NCBI GenBank assembly: GCA_036266075.1
Contig: DATANV010000006.1
Span: 62,001 to 126,000 of the forward strand
Direction of reading: 5' to 3'
DNA length: 64,000 bases
Origin: VRUE01 sp036266075
Lineage (GTDB): Bacteria > Actinomycetota > Thermoleophilia > Solirubrobacterales > 70-9
The notes under the pieces are model-generated. The model had not been told where the DNA came from, did no database searches, and saw nothing but the letters and a program-made list of their open reading frames with translations. The position numbers were made by a program, and so were the translations under genes. Positions 8,436 to 15,826 of this stretch are shown piece by piece. How positions within the stretch are numbered: position 1 is the stretch's first letter; each line of letters opens with the position of its first letter.

Positions 8436-8705
8436 GTGCCGAGGATCAGCAGCTTCTACGGGATTGTCATCTGGATGTATTTCGACGAGCCTCAGCATGA
8501 GGGCCGGCCGCACTTCCACGCCACCTACGGCGACGACGAGGCGTCCTTCGATATCGAGGGCATCGAGCTGATCGCGGGCGGGCTGCCCCGTCGGGCCCAG
8601 AAATTGGTCACCGAATGGGCAAAGGAGCATCAGGAAGAGCTTCGGCAGAACTGGAATCTGGCTCGCGAGCACAAGCCGCCCCGCCCGATTGATCCCCTGG
8701 GGTAA
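8436..8705 (+). CDS. DUF4160 protein
   Basis: 89 residues from the GTG at 8436 (VPRISSFYGIVIWMYF…). The family core ISxFYGIVIxMYxxEHxPPHFHA appears here as ISSFYGIVIWMYF and HEGRPHFHATYGDDEASFDI, which is diagnostic of DUF4160. It is followed 13 nt later by a DUF2442 gene; these two families are commonly neighbours and have been proposed as a toxin-antitoxin-like pair, with DUF4160 as the candidate toxin. The pair lies within the tRNA-anchored accessory region, consistent with horizontal transfer. Confidence 0.85.
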   Translation: MPRISSFYGIVIWMYFDEPQHEGRPHFHATYGDDEASFDIEGIELIAGGLPRRAQKLVTEWAKEHQEELRQNWNLAREHKPPRPIDPLG

Positions 8706-8718
8706 GCCCTCTACCATC

Positions 8719-8991
8719 ATGCTCATGAGAAGCACGCCGATGCTGATCGAAGCCACGCCCACGGAGGGCTTTGCCGTTCACGTCCGCTTCGAGGATTCGA
8801 CGAGCGCCGAGGTCGACCTCTCCTACCTGCTCGACTACGGTGGCATCTTCGAGCCTCTGCGCAATCCCGAGTATTTCCGCCAGCTCACGGCCGATCCGGA
8901 CGCCGGCACGATCGTCTGGCCCAACGAAGCCGACATCGCGCCCGAGACCCTTTACGCACACGCCCAGCGCCGCGCCAACGCGGCCGCATAG
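8719..8991 (+). CDS. DUF2442 protein
   Basis: 90 residues from ATG 8719 (a second in-frame ATG at 8725 is equally possible). The family pattern is visible: VHVRFEDSTSAEVDLSYLL, GIFEPLRNPEYF and IVWPNEADIAPETLY. DUF2442 proteins resemble the N-terminal domain of NadR-like or small HTH-associated proteins and are typically adjacent to DUF4160, as here. It is the candidate antitoxin of the pair by analogy. Confidence 0.85.
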   Translation: MLMRSTPMLIEATPTEGFAVHVRFEDSTSAEVDLSYLLDYGGIFEPLRNPEYFRQLTADPDAGTIVWPNEADIAPETLYAHAQRRANAAA

Positions 8992-9136
8992 CCGCCAAAC
9001 CACCGGTTCAGACCAAGAATCGGCCGAACGCGATCGAGTGGCCGTTGCGATGGCAGTAGCTCCGGGCTTCGAAACGGCCCCGTCGGACTTCAGCGCATCG
9101 CCACCCATCCGGTCGGAGTCCTTCTGCGACGGATCG

Positions 9137-9163
9137 TGGACCAATTTCGGGACAAGTTTTCAG
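9137..9163 (-). repeat. Integrase-tail-like repeat, copy B (partial)
   Basis: Contains tggaccaatttcgggacaag followed by ttttcag, matching the right half of copies A (8331-8373) and C (10883-10924). The left half (tgagttcggtggag) is not conserved here. Confidence 0.45.
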
Positions 9164-9214
9164 AACCCAGCCCCCGTCACGATCGGGCTCCGTGCCATTC
9201 GCCGAGGCTAGGAG

Positions 9215-10670
9215 CTAGGGGTCAGCACGCCAACCGATCACTCGTCGCATGAGGCTCGGTGCTCTCCTTGCCGCACCGGTAGCTGCACGATCGGAGAGAC
9301 GGAGCTCACGGGTGTCTGACACAAGCCGGTTGCTCGCTGGCCCTTCAACCTCCTCCACGGCGAACAGACGCCACTCGCCGGGCACACCCTTGAGCTCTTG
9401 GGCTCCGCGGTCGCTGAACGAGATGCCCGACCCTACGACGAGGTCCTTGACGGTACTCGAGACAACCACCTCGTTCACCCCGGCAAGCGCACCGATCCGC
9501 GCGCCGATGTTGACGGCCATACCACTTATGTCCTCGCCGATCAGCTCGCACTCACCGGTGTGCAGACCGGCCCGCAGCTCGATGTCAAGGGCTCGCACCT
9601 TGTCTGCGATCGCCCGAGCGCAGCGGATCCCGCGCGCCGGGCCATCGAAGGTGGCCAGAAAGCCATCGCCCATCGTCTTCACCTCGCGACCTCGGTGGCG
9701 CTCTAGCTCGGCGCGCATTAACTCGTCGTGGCGACCCAATAGCTCGCGCCAGCGCGCATCTCCCAGCGCCGCGGCGCGCTCCGTGGACGCGACGATGTCG
9801 GTGAACATCACGGTCGTCAGGATGCGATCTGAAGGGGGCGCGTGGCGGGCGCCAGTCAGGAACTCCTCGATCTCCTCTGCGTAGCCATCACCGTCGCCGT
9901 AAAAAGGGATGTGGTCCATTCCCGGTAGTACGACCAGCCGCGCACCTGGGATGTGCTCGGCCATGTAGTGCGCGCACTCGACGGGGATGAACTCTTCGGC
10001 GCGATGAAGAACCAGCGTCGGCACGCGGACGTTCGGCAGCAGGTCCCTGACATCGATTTCGGTAACCATCTCGAGTGCCGTCCGCGCCATCTGTGGACTT
10101 GCAGCCGAGCGTTCAAACGTGGCGCGCCCGATCCGATCCCGCTCGCTGTCGGCGCTAGGGGCGAGTAGCCCGAGCGTGCGCCCCTCGCCCCAGTGCTCGG
10201 CCGCGGCCCGCGCACTCTGGAACAAGTCGACCCAGCGCTGCCCCCCCGGGTTGTCGTCGGGGTCGAGATTTCCGGTGGGAGTGGTGCCGCAGAGAACCAG
10301 CGCCCGCGTCCGCTCGGGATACGTGGCTGCGAACAGCACGCTCATCGGCCCACCTTCGGAGAGTCCGAACAGCGCGGCGCGCTCCGAGCCGACGGCGTCC
10401 ATTACCGCGCGCACGTCGTCCATGCGATCCTCAAGCGGTGCCGGGGCGGCGACGGGATCGGAGAGCCCCGTGCCCCGCTTGTCGAACAGGATCAGCCGCG
10501 AGAAGGAGGCGAGCTTTTCGAGAAAGCGTGCGACCCGCGGCTCGGCCCATTGCAGGTCGAGGTGCGAGACAAAGCCCGGCACGAAGACGAGGTCGATCGG
10601 GCCATCGCCGACAACCTGGTAGGCGATGTTGACATCACCGCTCTGTGCATAGCGAGTATCCGGAGGCATT
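9215..10670 (-). CDS. Alpha/beta hydrolase-class III adenylyl cyclase fusion
   Basis: 485 residues from the ATG at 10670 (MPPDTRYAQSG…). Residues 1-275 are an alpha/beta hydrolase with nucleophile elbow GLSEGG (Ser104) and a late His in GMDHIPF (His253). Residues about 285-450 are a class III nucleotide cyclase: VMFTDIVAST with metal Asp291, VKTMGDGF with purine-specifying Lys331 and second metal Asp335, and VNIGAR supplying the transition-state Asn/Arg. Such fusions are common in soil actinobacteria and are predicted to make cAMP in response to a ligand hydrolysed or bound by the hydrolase domain. It is the largest gene between the tRNA remnants at 7681 and 10773. Confidence 0.9.
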
Positions 10671-10772
10671 TGGACGCTAAGGCTACCCCGGCACTCCGCA
10701 ACTGCCATATGAGCCGACAAGCGGCAGTCGTCCTGCTGCGCAAAACGGCGACACCGAGCGATAGGTCCTCCT

Positions 10773-10817
10773 ATGGGGCGGGAAGGACTCGAACCTTCGA
10801 CCGGCGGATTATGAGTC
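10773..10817 (-). repeat. Orphan tRNA 3'-half (attachment-site remnant 2)
   Basis: 45 bp matching 12204-12248, the 3' half of the intact CAU tRNA, with a single mismatch (g at 10804 instead of a). Similarity stops abruptly in the anticodon stem (after gagtc). This is the expected structure of an att site duplicated by an element that integrates into the tRNA anticodon-to-3' region. Confidence 0.85.
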
Positions 10818-10882
10818 GAGCCGGAAGTCGTCTATAGAGGCGGATCTGGCCTGGTAGAGCGGATCAGGTCCAGGGAGTCGTC

Positions 10883-10924
10883 TGAGTTCGGTGGAGTCGG
10901 GGGCCAATTTCGGGACCAAGTTTC
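10883..10924 (-). repeat. Integrase-tail-like repeat, copy C
   Basis: Nearly identical to copy A (tgagttcggtggagtcgggg then ccaatttcgggaccaag). It lies 65 bp from tRNA remnant 2, inside the 455-bp stretch 10671-11125 that has no supported gene; apart from the remnant and this repeat I see nothing in that stretch. Confidence 0.5.
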
Positions 10925-11125
10925 GGAGGCCCAATCGCGACACCCATGCTGTCGCTTTCACGCGAAAGCAGTAGCTACGTCGACGAGAGCGACATTCCGA
11001 TGGATCGCCTGGGGGATACTGGACGGCCGAAGGTTTGGGTGGCGACTTCGTCAGTCGCCGAAGCGACGCTCTACGTAATGTATGCACGAAGCCCAATAGG
11101 GCGACTACACGAGAAAGGTGACTCG

Positions 11126-11572
11126 ATGGCGAAGGCAGCAGCTGGCGCCGGCAGCGCGGATAGCTCAGTCGCGGACCAGCTCCGCGAGCTTGGTGTGAGG
11201 GGTGTCCTCGTGCAGATGGCCGAGCGCGGCCAGCTCCTCGCCCTGAAGTGCGAGATGCCGCAGTGCTACCACCACAAGGGGCGCGGCGCGTTCGATCAGG
11301 TCACGACGCCACGCACCAAGTGGGCCCCCTCGCCCGACCACTACCCGGTCCTCAAGTCGGCCGGCGGGCACCTCCGCCCCGAGAATGTTCGACTTGCTCA
11401 CATCTATTGCAACAAGCGGGACTATGGATGGCGGAAGCAGATCCGGACGCTGCTCGCGAAAGGCAAGTCCCTCGCCGAGATCGCCGAGGTCCTGAACAGG
11501 AAGGGTGTCCCCCCGGCCCACGGTACGAACCGATGGACGGCCGCGATGGTGCGCAAGGCCTACGTGTCCTAG
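11126..11572 (+). CDS. HNH endonuclease with recombinase-like C-terminal helices
   Basis: 148 residues from the ATG at 11126, preceded by a GAAAGG ribosome-binding site. The centre has an HNH nuclease pattern: zinc Cys42 and Cys47, DH at 71-72, an Asn in RPEN (87) and LAHIYCN with His92 and Cys95. The C-terminus (SLAEIAEVLNRKGVPPAHG…WTAAMVRKAY) resembles the small helical domain in which large serine recombinases read sequence after their catalytic core. HNH proteins of this size are typical of phages and mobile islands. It sits between tRNA remnant 2 and the intact tRNA, consistent with an island gene. Confidence 0.75.
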   Translation: MAKAAAGAGSADSSVADQLRELGVRGVLVQMAERGQLLALKCEMPQCYHHKGRGAFDQVTTPRTKWAPSPDHYPVLKSAGGHLRPENVRLAHIYCNKRDYGWRKQIRTLLAKGKSLAEIAEVLNRKGVPPAHGTNRWTAAMVRKAYVS

Positions 11573-11930
11573 GCCGGCCGTAGAAACACTGCTGCTTTGC
11601 GCGTAAAGTGACACCGAGCGACCTATGGGGGTGGCTATCCATCTACTGCCGCAAGGTCGTCCGTCGTCCCGGGTTCCGCCTTCAGGAATCGGACCTGCTG
11701 TATCGCTGTCCCTGGCCCGTTCCCTCGTGGGGGGATGGCTGGTCGAGCGTTTGAGCGCACCCACCATGACATCGGCCCACCCCCCTTGTCTCGCTCATTG
11801 CCGTCTCTCAGAAGGTCGATTTTTTCCTCACACGTGAGGACGAGATATGGCGGCGTTCGACAATCGCTTCGATAAAGAAGCCATGAATATTTGAGCTTGC
11901 CTGGTCCTGCTCGTAGCAAGCGTTTGTGTG
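11573..11930 (+). other. Gene-poor stretch with a faint att-like remnant
   Basis: No convincing coding sequence. At about 11605-11630 the bases gacaccgagcga followed by ctatgggg repeat those just before tRNA remnant 2 (10750-10780), so a further, more degraded junction may lie here. A short palindrome cctcacacgtgagg (11828-11841) follows a T6 run; no terminator orientation fits. Confidence 0.4.
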
Positions 11931-12203
11931 ATGGCGGCTGGCCTGCGAGCCATTCAAGCCACTACTTACACCTTCGAGCGGCATCAACCCAATGGCGTGA
12001 AAACCGTGCTGGACCGATCGGGATGCAAGGAGAAGGACCTCAAACGACGCTATGTCGCCGAGGTGATCACGGCAACCGGCCGTGAAGAGGTGATCGCCGA
12101 CTGGAAGCTCGCGCGCCTGGGCGCGGCAGGAACCTGTTTCCTCATTGGGGTCGGAGGCGTCGCGCTGCTGACTGTCCTGGTGCTGATCGAAGTGCTTTTC
12201 TGA
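11931..12203 (+). CDS. Small hypothetical protein with C-terminal membrane helix
   Basis: 90 residues from ATG 11931 (GTG 11928 is also possible); neither has a clear ribosome-binding site. The N-terminal two thirds are hydrophilic (TTYTFERHQPNGVKTVLD, then a Lys/Arg-rich stretch), and residues about 66-90 form one hydrophobic helix ending GGVALLTVLVLIEVLF. It stops 2 nt before the intact tRNA. A tail-anchored membrane protein is plausible; function unknown. Confidence 0.45.
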   Translation: MAAGLRAIQATTYTFERHQPNGVKTVLDRSGCKEKDLKRRYVAEVITATGREEVIADWKLARLGAAGTCFLIGVGGVALLTVLVLIEVLF

Positions 12204-12204
12204 A

Positions 12205-12278
12205 TGGGGCGGGAAGGACTCGAACCTTCGACCGACGGATTATGAGTCCGCTGCTCTGACCAACTGAGCTACCGCCCC
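12205..12278 (-). tRNA. tRNA with CAU anticodon (elongator Met, or Ile2)
   Basis: Read on the minus strand it folds as a full cloverleaf: acceptor GGGGCGG/CCGCCCC, D arm AGCTCAGTTGGTCAGAGC, anticodon loop CTCATAA, T arm GAAGG-TTCGAGT-CCTTC, discriminator A, no encoded CCA. The D-arm and first base are not those of initiator tRNA. CAU serves either elongator Met or, when lysidine-modified, Ile2; sequence alone does not decide. Its 3' half is duplicated at 10773 and, more divergently, at 7681, marking it as an integration site. Confidence 0.9.
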
Positions 12279-12298
12279 TCGGGGCCGAGCGTAGCGTG

Positions 12299-12664
12299 CT
12301 AGGCGCTGAAGAGTTGGGCGAGGGAGCGGCCTACGTCGGGGGGCTCTTCCTTGCCCTCCGCGGCGGCGGCGGCGCCCTCGGAGAGGGCCTTGGCGGCGTC
12401 GGCGATCTGGTGGGAGCGGCCGCCGCGCAGGACGCCGGTCTTCTTCGCTTCGGCGAGATCGGATTCCATCAGGCCGGCCAGCTCGGCGAGGCGGCGCAGG
12501 CCGACCGCGCCGGCGGTTCCCTTGAGGGCATGGGCTTCGGCGCGCAGGGTCTCGAAGTCTTCGGTCTCGGTCGCCAGGCCGGCGGCGATCACGTCGCACC
12601 GCCTTTTCGCCTCTTCGGCGAAGGACTTGAGCAGCTCGGGGTCCGGGGCGGTGGCCTCGCTCAT
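12299..12664 (-). CDS. Histidine phosphotransfer (Hpt) domain protein
   Basis: 121 residues. The core EAHALKGTAGAVGLRRLAELAGLME contains the phosphorylatable His45 in the canonical HxLKGxxxxxG context of a four-helix Hpt domain. It would relay phosphate between a hybrid kinase receiver and a response regulator elsewhere; neither is visible here. Its ATG overlaps the stop of the upstream thioredoxin-like lipoprotein by ATGA (12661-12664), so the two are co-translated, an unusual pairing. Confidence 0.85.
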   Translation of the reverse strand: MSEATAPDPELLKSFAEEAKRRCDVIAAGLATETEDFETLRAEAHALKGTAGAVGLRRLAELAGLMESDLAEAKKTGVLRGGRSHQIADAAKALSEGAAAAAEGKEEPPDVGRSLAQLFSA

Positions 12665-13731
12665 TCGCCGATCAGCTCCTCGACGGTCTTGGTGAGCAGG
12701 GGGACGCCGAACGCGCCCTCGATCTCGGCGCGGATCGTGCCCTGGCGGTCGATCGCGAACAGCCACGGCTCACTCGGCAGGTTGAAGGCGCGCACCTGCG
12801 GCCGTACCGGCTTGCTGGGGTCGTTGTCGTCGTAGATCTCCATGTGAATGAACGCCGCGTCGTCGCCGTACTGGTCTTTGACCTGCTCGGCTACATCGAC
12901 GACCGGGCCGCATACCCGACTCTGGCAGAACTGGGGGGTCGCAAACAAGAGCACGATCGGTTCTTTTCCCAGAGCGTCCGCATAGTCGACCCGGTTTTGC
13001 GTGTCCGGCGGGATCCGCGTCGTGACCTTCGAGAGGTCGCCACCGACGTCATCCGCCGTTGGCGTGTGGATCGGCGGCGCCTTCTGGCCGACCTTGGGGA
13101 TGCTTTCGTATTCGCCCACGGTGGCGCTCGGCAGCAACGTCGCCGTGGTTTCGCCGCCTTGCTTGACCACCGCCGCAATCCGCCACTCGCCGTTGCTGGG
13201 GAAGTCGACCTCGGTCGTGTAGACGGCCGTGGCCGCGTCCGGGTCGCTGCTGGTCGTTTGCGCGCGGTAGGCAGGCTTGGTCGCGAGGCTTTCGATCGCC
13301 GCCGGGAACGGGCCCGTCGCCGGCTCTTCGAGCGCCTCGGTTCGCGCCTGGGCCAGCGAGCCTTTCTCGTGATCGCCGCCTTTCGCGCTTTTGCCGCTCG
13401 ATTTCGGAACCTTCGCCACATACAGGGCGACTTCGGCGTCGTTGATCTGCGTGCGGTCGCTTTCGAAAACGCCCATCGGGTACCGGTTCTCGCCCTTGTG
13501 GAAGACGAGGGCGGCAGGCGAGACGACCAGTTCGGAGTGCCCTTCGGTCTCTTTGACGATCTCGGCGAGCGTCTTGCCTTCGGGCTGCGGGAAAGCGCTT
13601 TTCGGCGGCGCCGGGCGATTCGTCGCCGCTTCCGTCGAGGACGTCGAGGAATCGGAGCCGCCACAGCCGGCGGTCACGGCGGCAGCCGCGAGCGCGCAGG
13701 CGAAGGCGCATGTTGCTCGGCGCGAAAGCAA
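12661..13731 (-). CDS. Lipoprotein with thioredoxin-like domain
   Basis: 356 residues from the TTG at 13731, the only in-frame start that leaves a normal signal peptide; the open frame continues far upstream but overlaps the SDR gene. The signal sequence ends VTAGC with Cys at about 23, then a Ser/Thr linker. The C-terminal about 150 residues look thioredoxin/TlpA-like (EPIVLLFATPQFCQSRVCGPVVD… and AFNLPSEPWLFAIDRQG), but the active-site Cys pair is CxxxxC rather than CxxC. A membrane-tethered extracytoplasmic redox or sensor role is inferred. It is divergent from the SDR gene and translationally coupled to hpt. Confidence 0.75.
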   Translation of the reverse strand: MLSRRATCAFACALAAAAVTAGCGGSDSSTSSTEAATNRPAPPKSAFPQPEGKTLAEIVKETEGHSELVVSPAALVFHKGENRYPMGVFESDRTQINDAEVALYVAKVPKSSGKSAKGGDHEKGSLAQARTEALEEPATGPFPAAIESLATKPAYRAQTTSSDPDAATAVYTTEVDFPSNGEWRIAAVVKQGGETTATLLPSATVGEYESIPKVGQKAPPIHTPTADDVGGDLSKVTTRIPPDTQNRVDYADALGKEPIVLLFATPQFCQSRVCGPVVDVAEQVKDQYGDDAAFIHMEIYDDNDPSKPVRPQVRAFNLPSEPWLFAIDRQGTIRAEIEGAFGVPLLTKTVEELIGE

Positions 13732-13797
13732 GGCGGCGCATCTTATTGGGCGCCGTATAGGGTGCGCAGCGGCGAAAGCGAGCACGGAGGGGATGCG

Positions 13798-14529
13798 TTG
13801 GCGCAGCGAGCAGCACTGATCACTGGAGCCTCGAGCGGCATCGGGCTGGCGATCGCCCGCACGCTCGGCGAGGAGGGCTACGCGCTGACCGTCTCCGCGC
13901 GCCGGCCGGAGAAGCTGGAGGGGGCCGCCGAGAGCCTGCGCGCCGACGGCATCGAGGTGCAGAGCGTGGCCGCCAACATGACCGAGGAGGAGGACGTCGT
14001 CGGTGTCTTCGCCAAGCACCGCGAGGTCTACGGGCGTCTCGACGTGCTCGTCAACAACGCCGGGGTTGGGATCGGCGCGCCGATGGACGAGATCCAGACC
14101 AAATACCTCGATATGCAGCTGGCGGTGAACCTGCGGGCGCTGGTCATCGGCACCCGCGAGGGTCTGCCGATGCTGCGCGAAGCGGGCGCCGAGCACGGCA
14201 AGGCGCTGATCGTCAACACCGCCTCGATCGCCGGCAAAGGCGGGCAGGCCTGGCTCTCCGTCTACGCGGCGACGAAGGGGGCGGTGATCAACTTCACCCA
14301 GTCGACCCACCGCGAGGCGGGCGCCGCCGGCATCCAGTGCACGGCGCTGGCGCCCGCCTTCGTCGACACGCCGATGACCGACTTCGCCAAGGGTCAGGTC
14401 CCCGGCGAAGCGATGATCCGCCCTGAGGACATCGGCGAGGCGGTCCGGTTCCTGCTTCGCACCTCTCCCAACTGCCACGTGCCGGAGATCGTCTTCACCC
14501 GCCTGGGAGAGGGAATCGACACCCCCTAG
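13798..14529 (+). CDS. Short-chain dehydrogenase/reductase (SDR)
   Basis: 243 residues from a TTG at 13798 preceded at 5 nt by GGAGGGG, a strong ribosome-binding site. Classical SDR features: TGASSGIG cofactor loop, NNAG motif, catalytic Ser in NTASIAG and the YAATK catalytic Tyr/Lys. An Arg after beta strand 2 (SARRPEK) suggests NADP(H). Substrate is unknown. The downstream glycosyltransferase starts 1 nt after its stop, so the two form an operon, possibly modifying a glycosylated metabolite. Confidence 0.9.
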   Translation: MAQRAALITGASSGIGLAIARTLGEEGYALTVSARRPEKLEGAAESLRADGIEVQSVAANMTEEEDVVGVFAKHREVYGRLDVLVNNAGVGIGAPMDEIQTKYLDMQLAVNLRALVIGTREGLPMLREAGAEHGKALIVNTASIAGKGGQAWLSVYAATKGAVINFTQSTHREAGAAGIQCTALAPAFVDTPMTDFAKGQVPGEAMIRPEDIGEAVRFLLRTSPNCHVPEIVFTRLGEGIDTP

Positions 14530-14530
14530 C

Positions 14531-15724
14531 ATGCGCTTCCTCGTAGCCGCCTTCGGCGACCCGGGGCACGTCTTCCCGGCGATCGCCCTGGGGCTCGCGC
14601 TCGCCGAGCGTGAGCACGAGGTGACGATTGAGACCTGGGAGGAGCGGCGCGAGGCGGTCGAGGGCGCCGGACTGAGCTTCGCGGCGGCCGAGGAATACCG
14701 CATGTTCCCGCCGCCCGACCCCGACTCCGAGGAGGGCGCCCATGCCGCCGAGGCAGCGCGCGCGCTGCTGCCGCTGCTCGAGGAGATGCGCCCGCACGCC
14801 GTTGTCAGCGACATCCTCACCCTGGCGCCGACGCTCGCCGCCGAGGTCGCCGGCGTGCCACGGGCGACGCTGATCCCGCATATCTACCCGGTGGTCGCGC
14901 CCGGACTGCCGTTCTTCGCGGTCGGCCTGCGGGCACCGCGCACGCCGCTCGGCCGCGGCGTGTGGCGAGCCGGGCAGCGTGCCCTCGAGGTCGGCCTCGA
15001 GCAGGGACGGCGCGACCTCAACCGACAGCGGGTGCGGCTCGGGCTGCCGCCGACAGAGCGCTTCCACGGCGGTATCAGCCCGGACCTTGCGCTGGTCGGC
15101 ACCTTCCCGCAGCTGGAGTATCCGCGCCGCTGGCCGGCCGGCGTCGAGGTGACGGGCCCGATGAGCTTCGAGGTCCCCCACCCCGAGATCGAGCTGCCGG
15201 CGGGCGTGGAGCCGCTGGTCCTGGTCGCGCCGAGCACCGCGCACGACTCGCGCAACCACCTGGTGCGGACCGCGCTTGCGGCGCTGGCTGACGAGCCGGT
15301 GCGGGTCGTCGCGACCACCAACCGCGTCGTGCCCCAAACACCGATCGAGGTGCCCGACAACGCGATCCTCGTCGACTGGCTCAGCTACAGCCAGCTGATG
15401 CCCGTCGCCTCGCTGATCGTCTCCCACGGCGGCCACGGCACCGCCGCCCGCGCGCTCGCCGCCGGCACGCCGCTCCTGATCAGCCCCTTCATCGGCGACA
15501 TGAGCGAGACGGCGATGCGCGTCAGTTGGGCAAAGGCCGGCCTCTCCCTCCCCCGCCGCCTCTGCCGCCCCGCCCCGCTGCGCTGGGCGGCCCGCCGCAT
15601 CCTCGGCGACCCCTCGTTTGCCGCACGAGCAGCCGAGCTCGCCACCTGGGCGCGGGACCACGACGGCGCCGCCCGCGGCGCCGAGCTGGTCGAGCAGCTC
15701 GCGCAAGTACGCGTATACACCTGA
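14531..15724 (+). CDS. GT1-family (UGT/MGT-like) glycosyltransferase
   Basis: 397 residues, GT-B fold. The N-terminal MRFLVAAFGDPGHVFPAIALG is the typical acceptor-domain start with a His near residue 13. The C-terminal donor-binding signature is VSHGGHGTAARALAAGTPLLI, where family members usually have the HxGxGT motif, followed by PFIGDMSETAMRV. These enzymes transfer sugars from nucleotide donors to small hydrophobic acceptors such as macrolides or lipids. It is translationally coupled to the SDR gene and followed by tRNA-Asn on the opposite strand. Confidence 0.85.
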   Translation: MRFLVAAFGDPGHVFPAIALGLALAEREHEVTIETWEERREAVEGAGLSFAAAEEYRMFPPPDPDSEEGAHAAEAARALLPLLEEMRPHAVVSDILTLAPTLAAEVAGVPRATLIPHIYPVVAPGLPFFAVGLRAPRTPLGRGVWRAGQRALEVGLEQGRRDLNRQRVRLGLPPTERFHGGISPDLALVGTFPQLEYPRRWPAGVEVTGPMSFEVPHPEIELPAGVEPLVLVAPSTAHDSRNHLVRTALAALADEPVRVVATTNRVVPQTPIEVPDNAILVDWLSYSQLMPVASLIVSHGGHGTAARALAAGTPLLISPFIGDMSETAMRVSWAKAGLSLPRRLCRPAPLRWAARRILGDPSFAARAAELATWARDHDGAARGAELVEQLAQVRVYT

Positions 15725-15732
15725 AGGGAAAG

Positions 15733-15805
15733 CTCCGGGGGTGGGACTCGAACCCACAACAACTCGGTTAACAGCCGAGTGCTCTACCGATTGAGCTACC
15801 CCGGA
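15733..15805 (-). tRNA. tRNA-Asn (GUU)
   Basis: Minus-strand cloverleaf with acceptor TCCGGGG/CCCCGGA, D arm AGCTCAATCGGTAGAGC, anticodon loop CTGTTAA giving anticodon GTT, T arm GTGGG-TTCGAGT-CCCAC and discriminator G. CCA is not encoded. It lies between the glycosyltransferase and dnaG with no sign of duplicated ends. Confidence 0.95.
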
Positions 15806-15826
15806 CCGGAGAGAGGAATTTAGCGG

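Noticed and set aside
11635..11919. 94-codon minus-strand frame
   Set aside because: No ribosome-binding site, no domain, composition not protein-like; left as gene-free stretch.
12661..14820. Reading the lipoprotein as a 719-residue protein
   Set aside because: The upstream part lies antisense to the SDR and glycosyltransferase genes and has no domain; the TTG at 13731 yields a proper lipoprotein signal.
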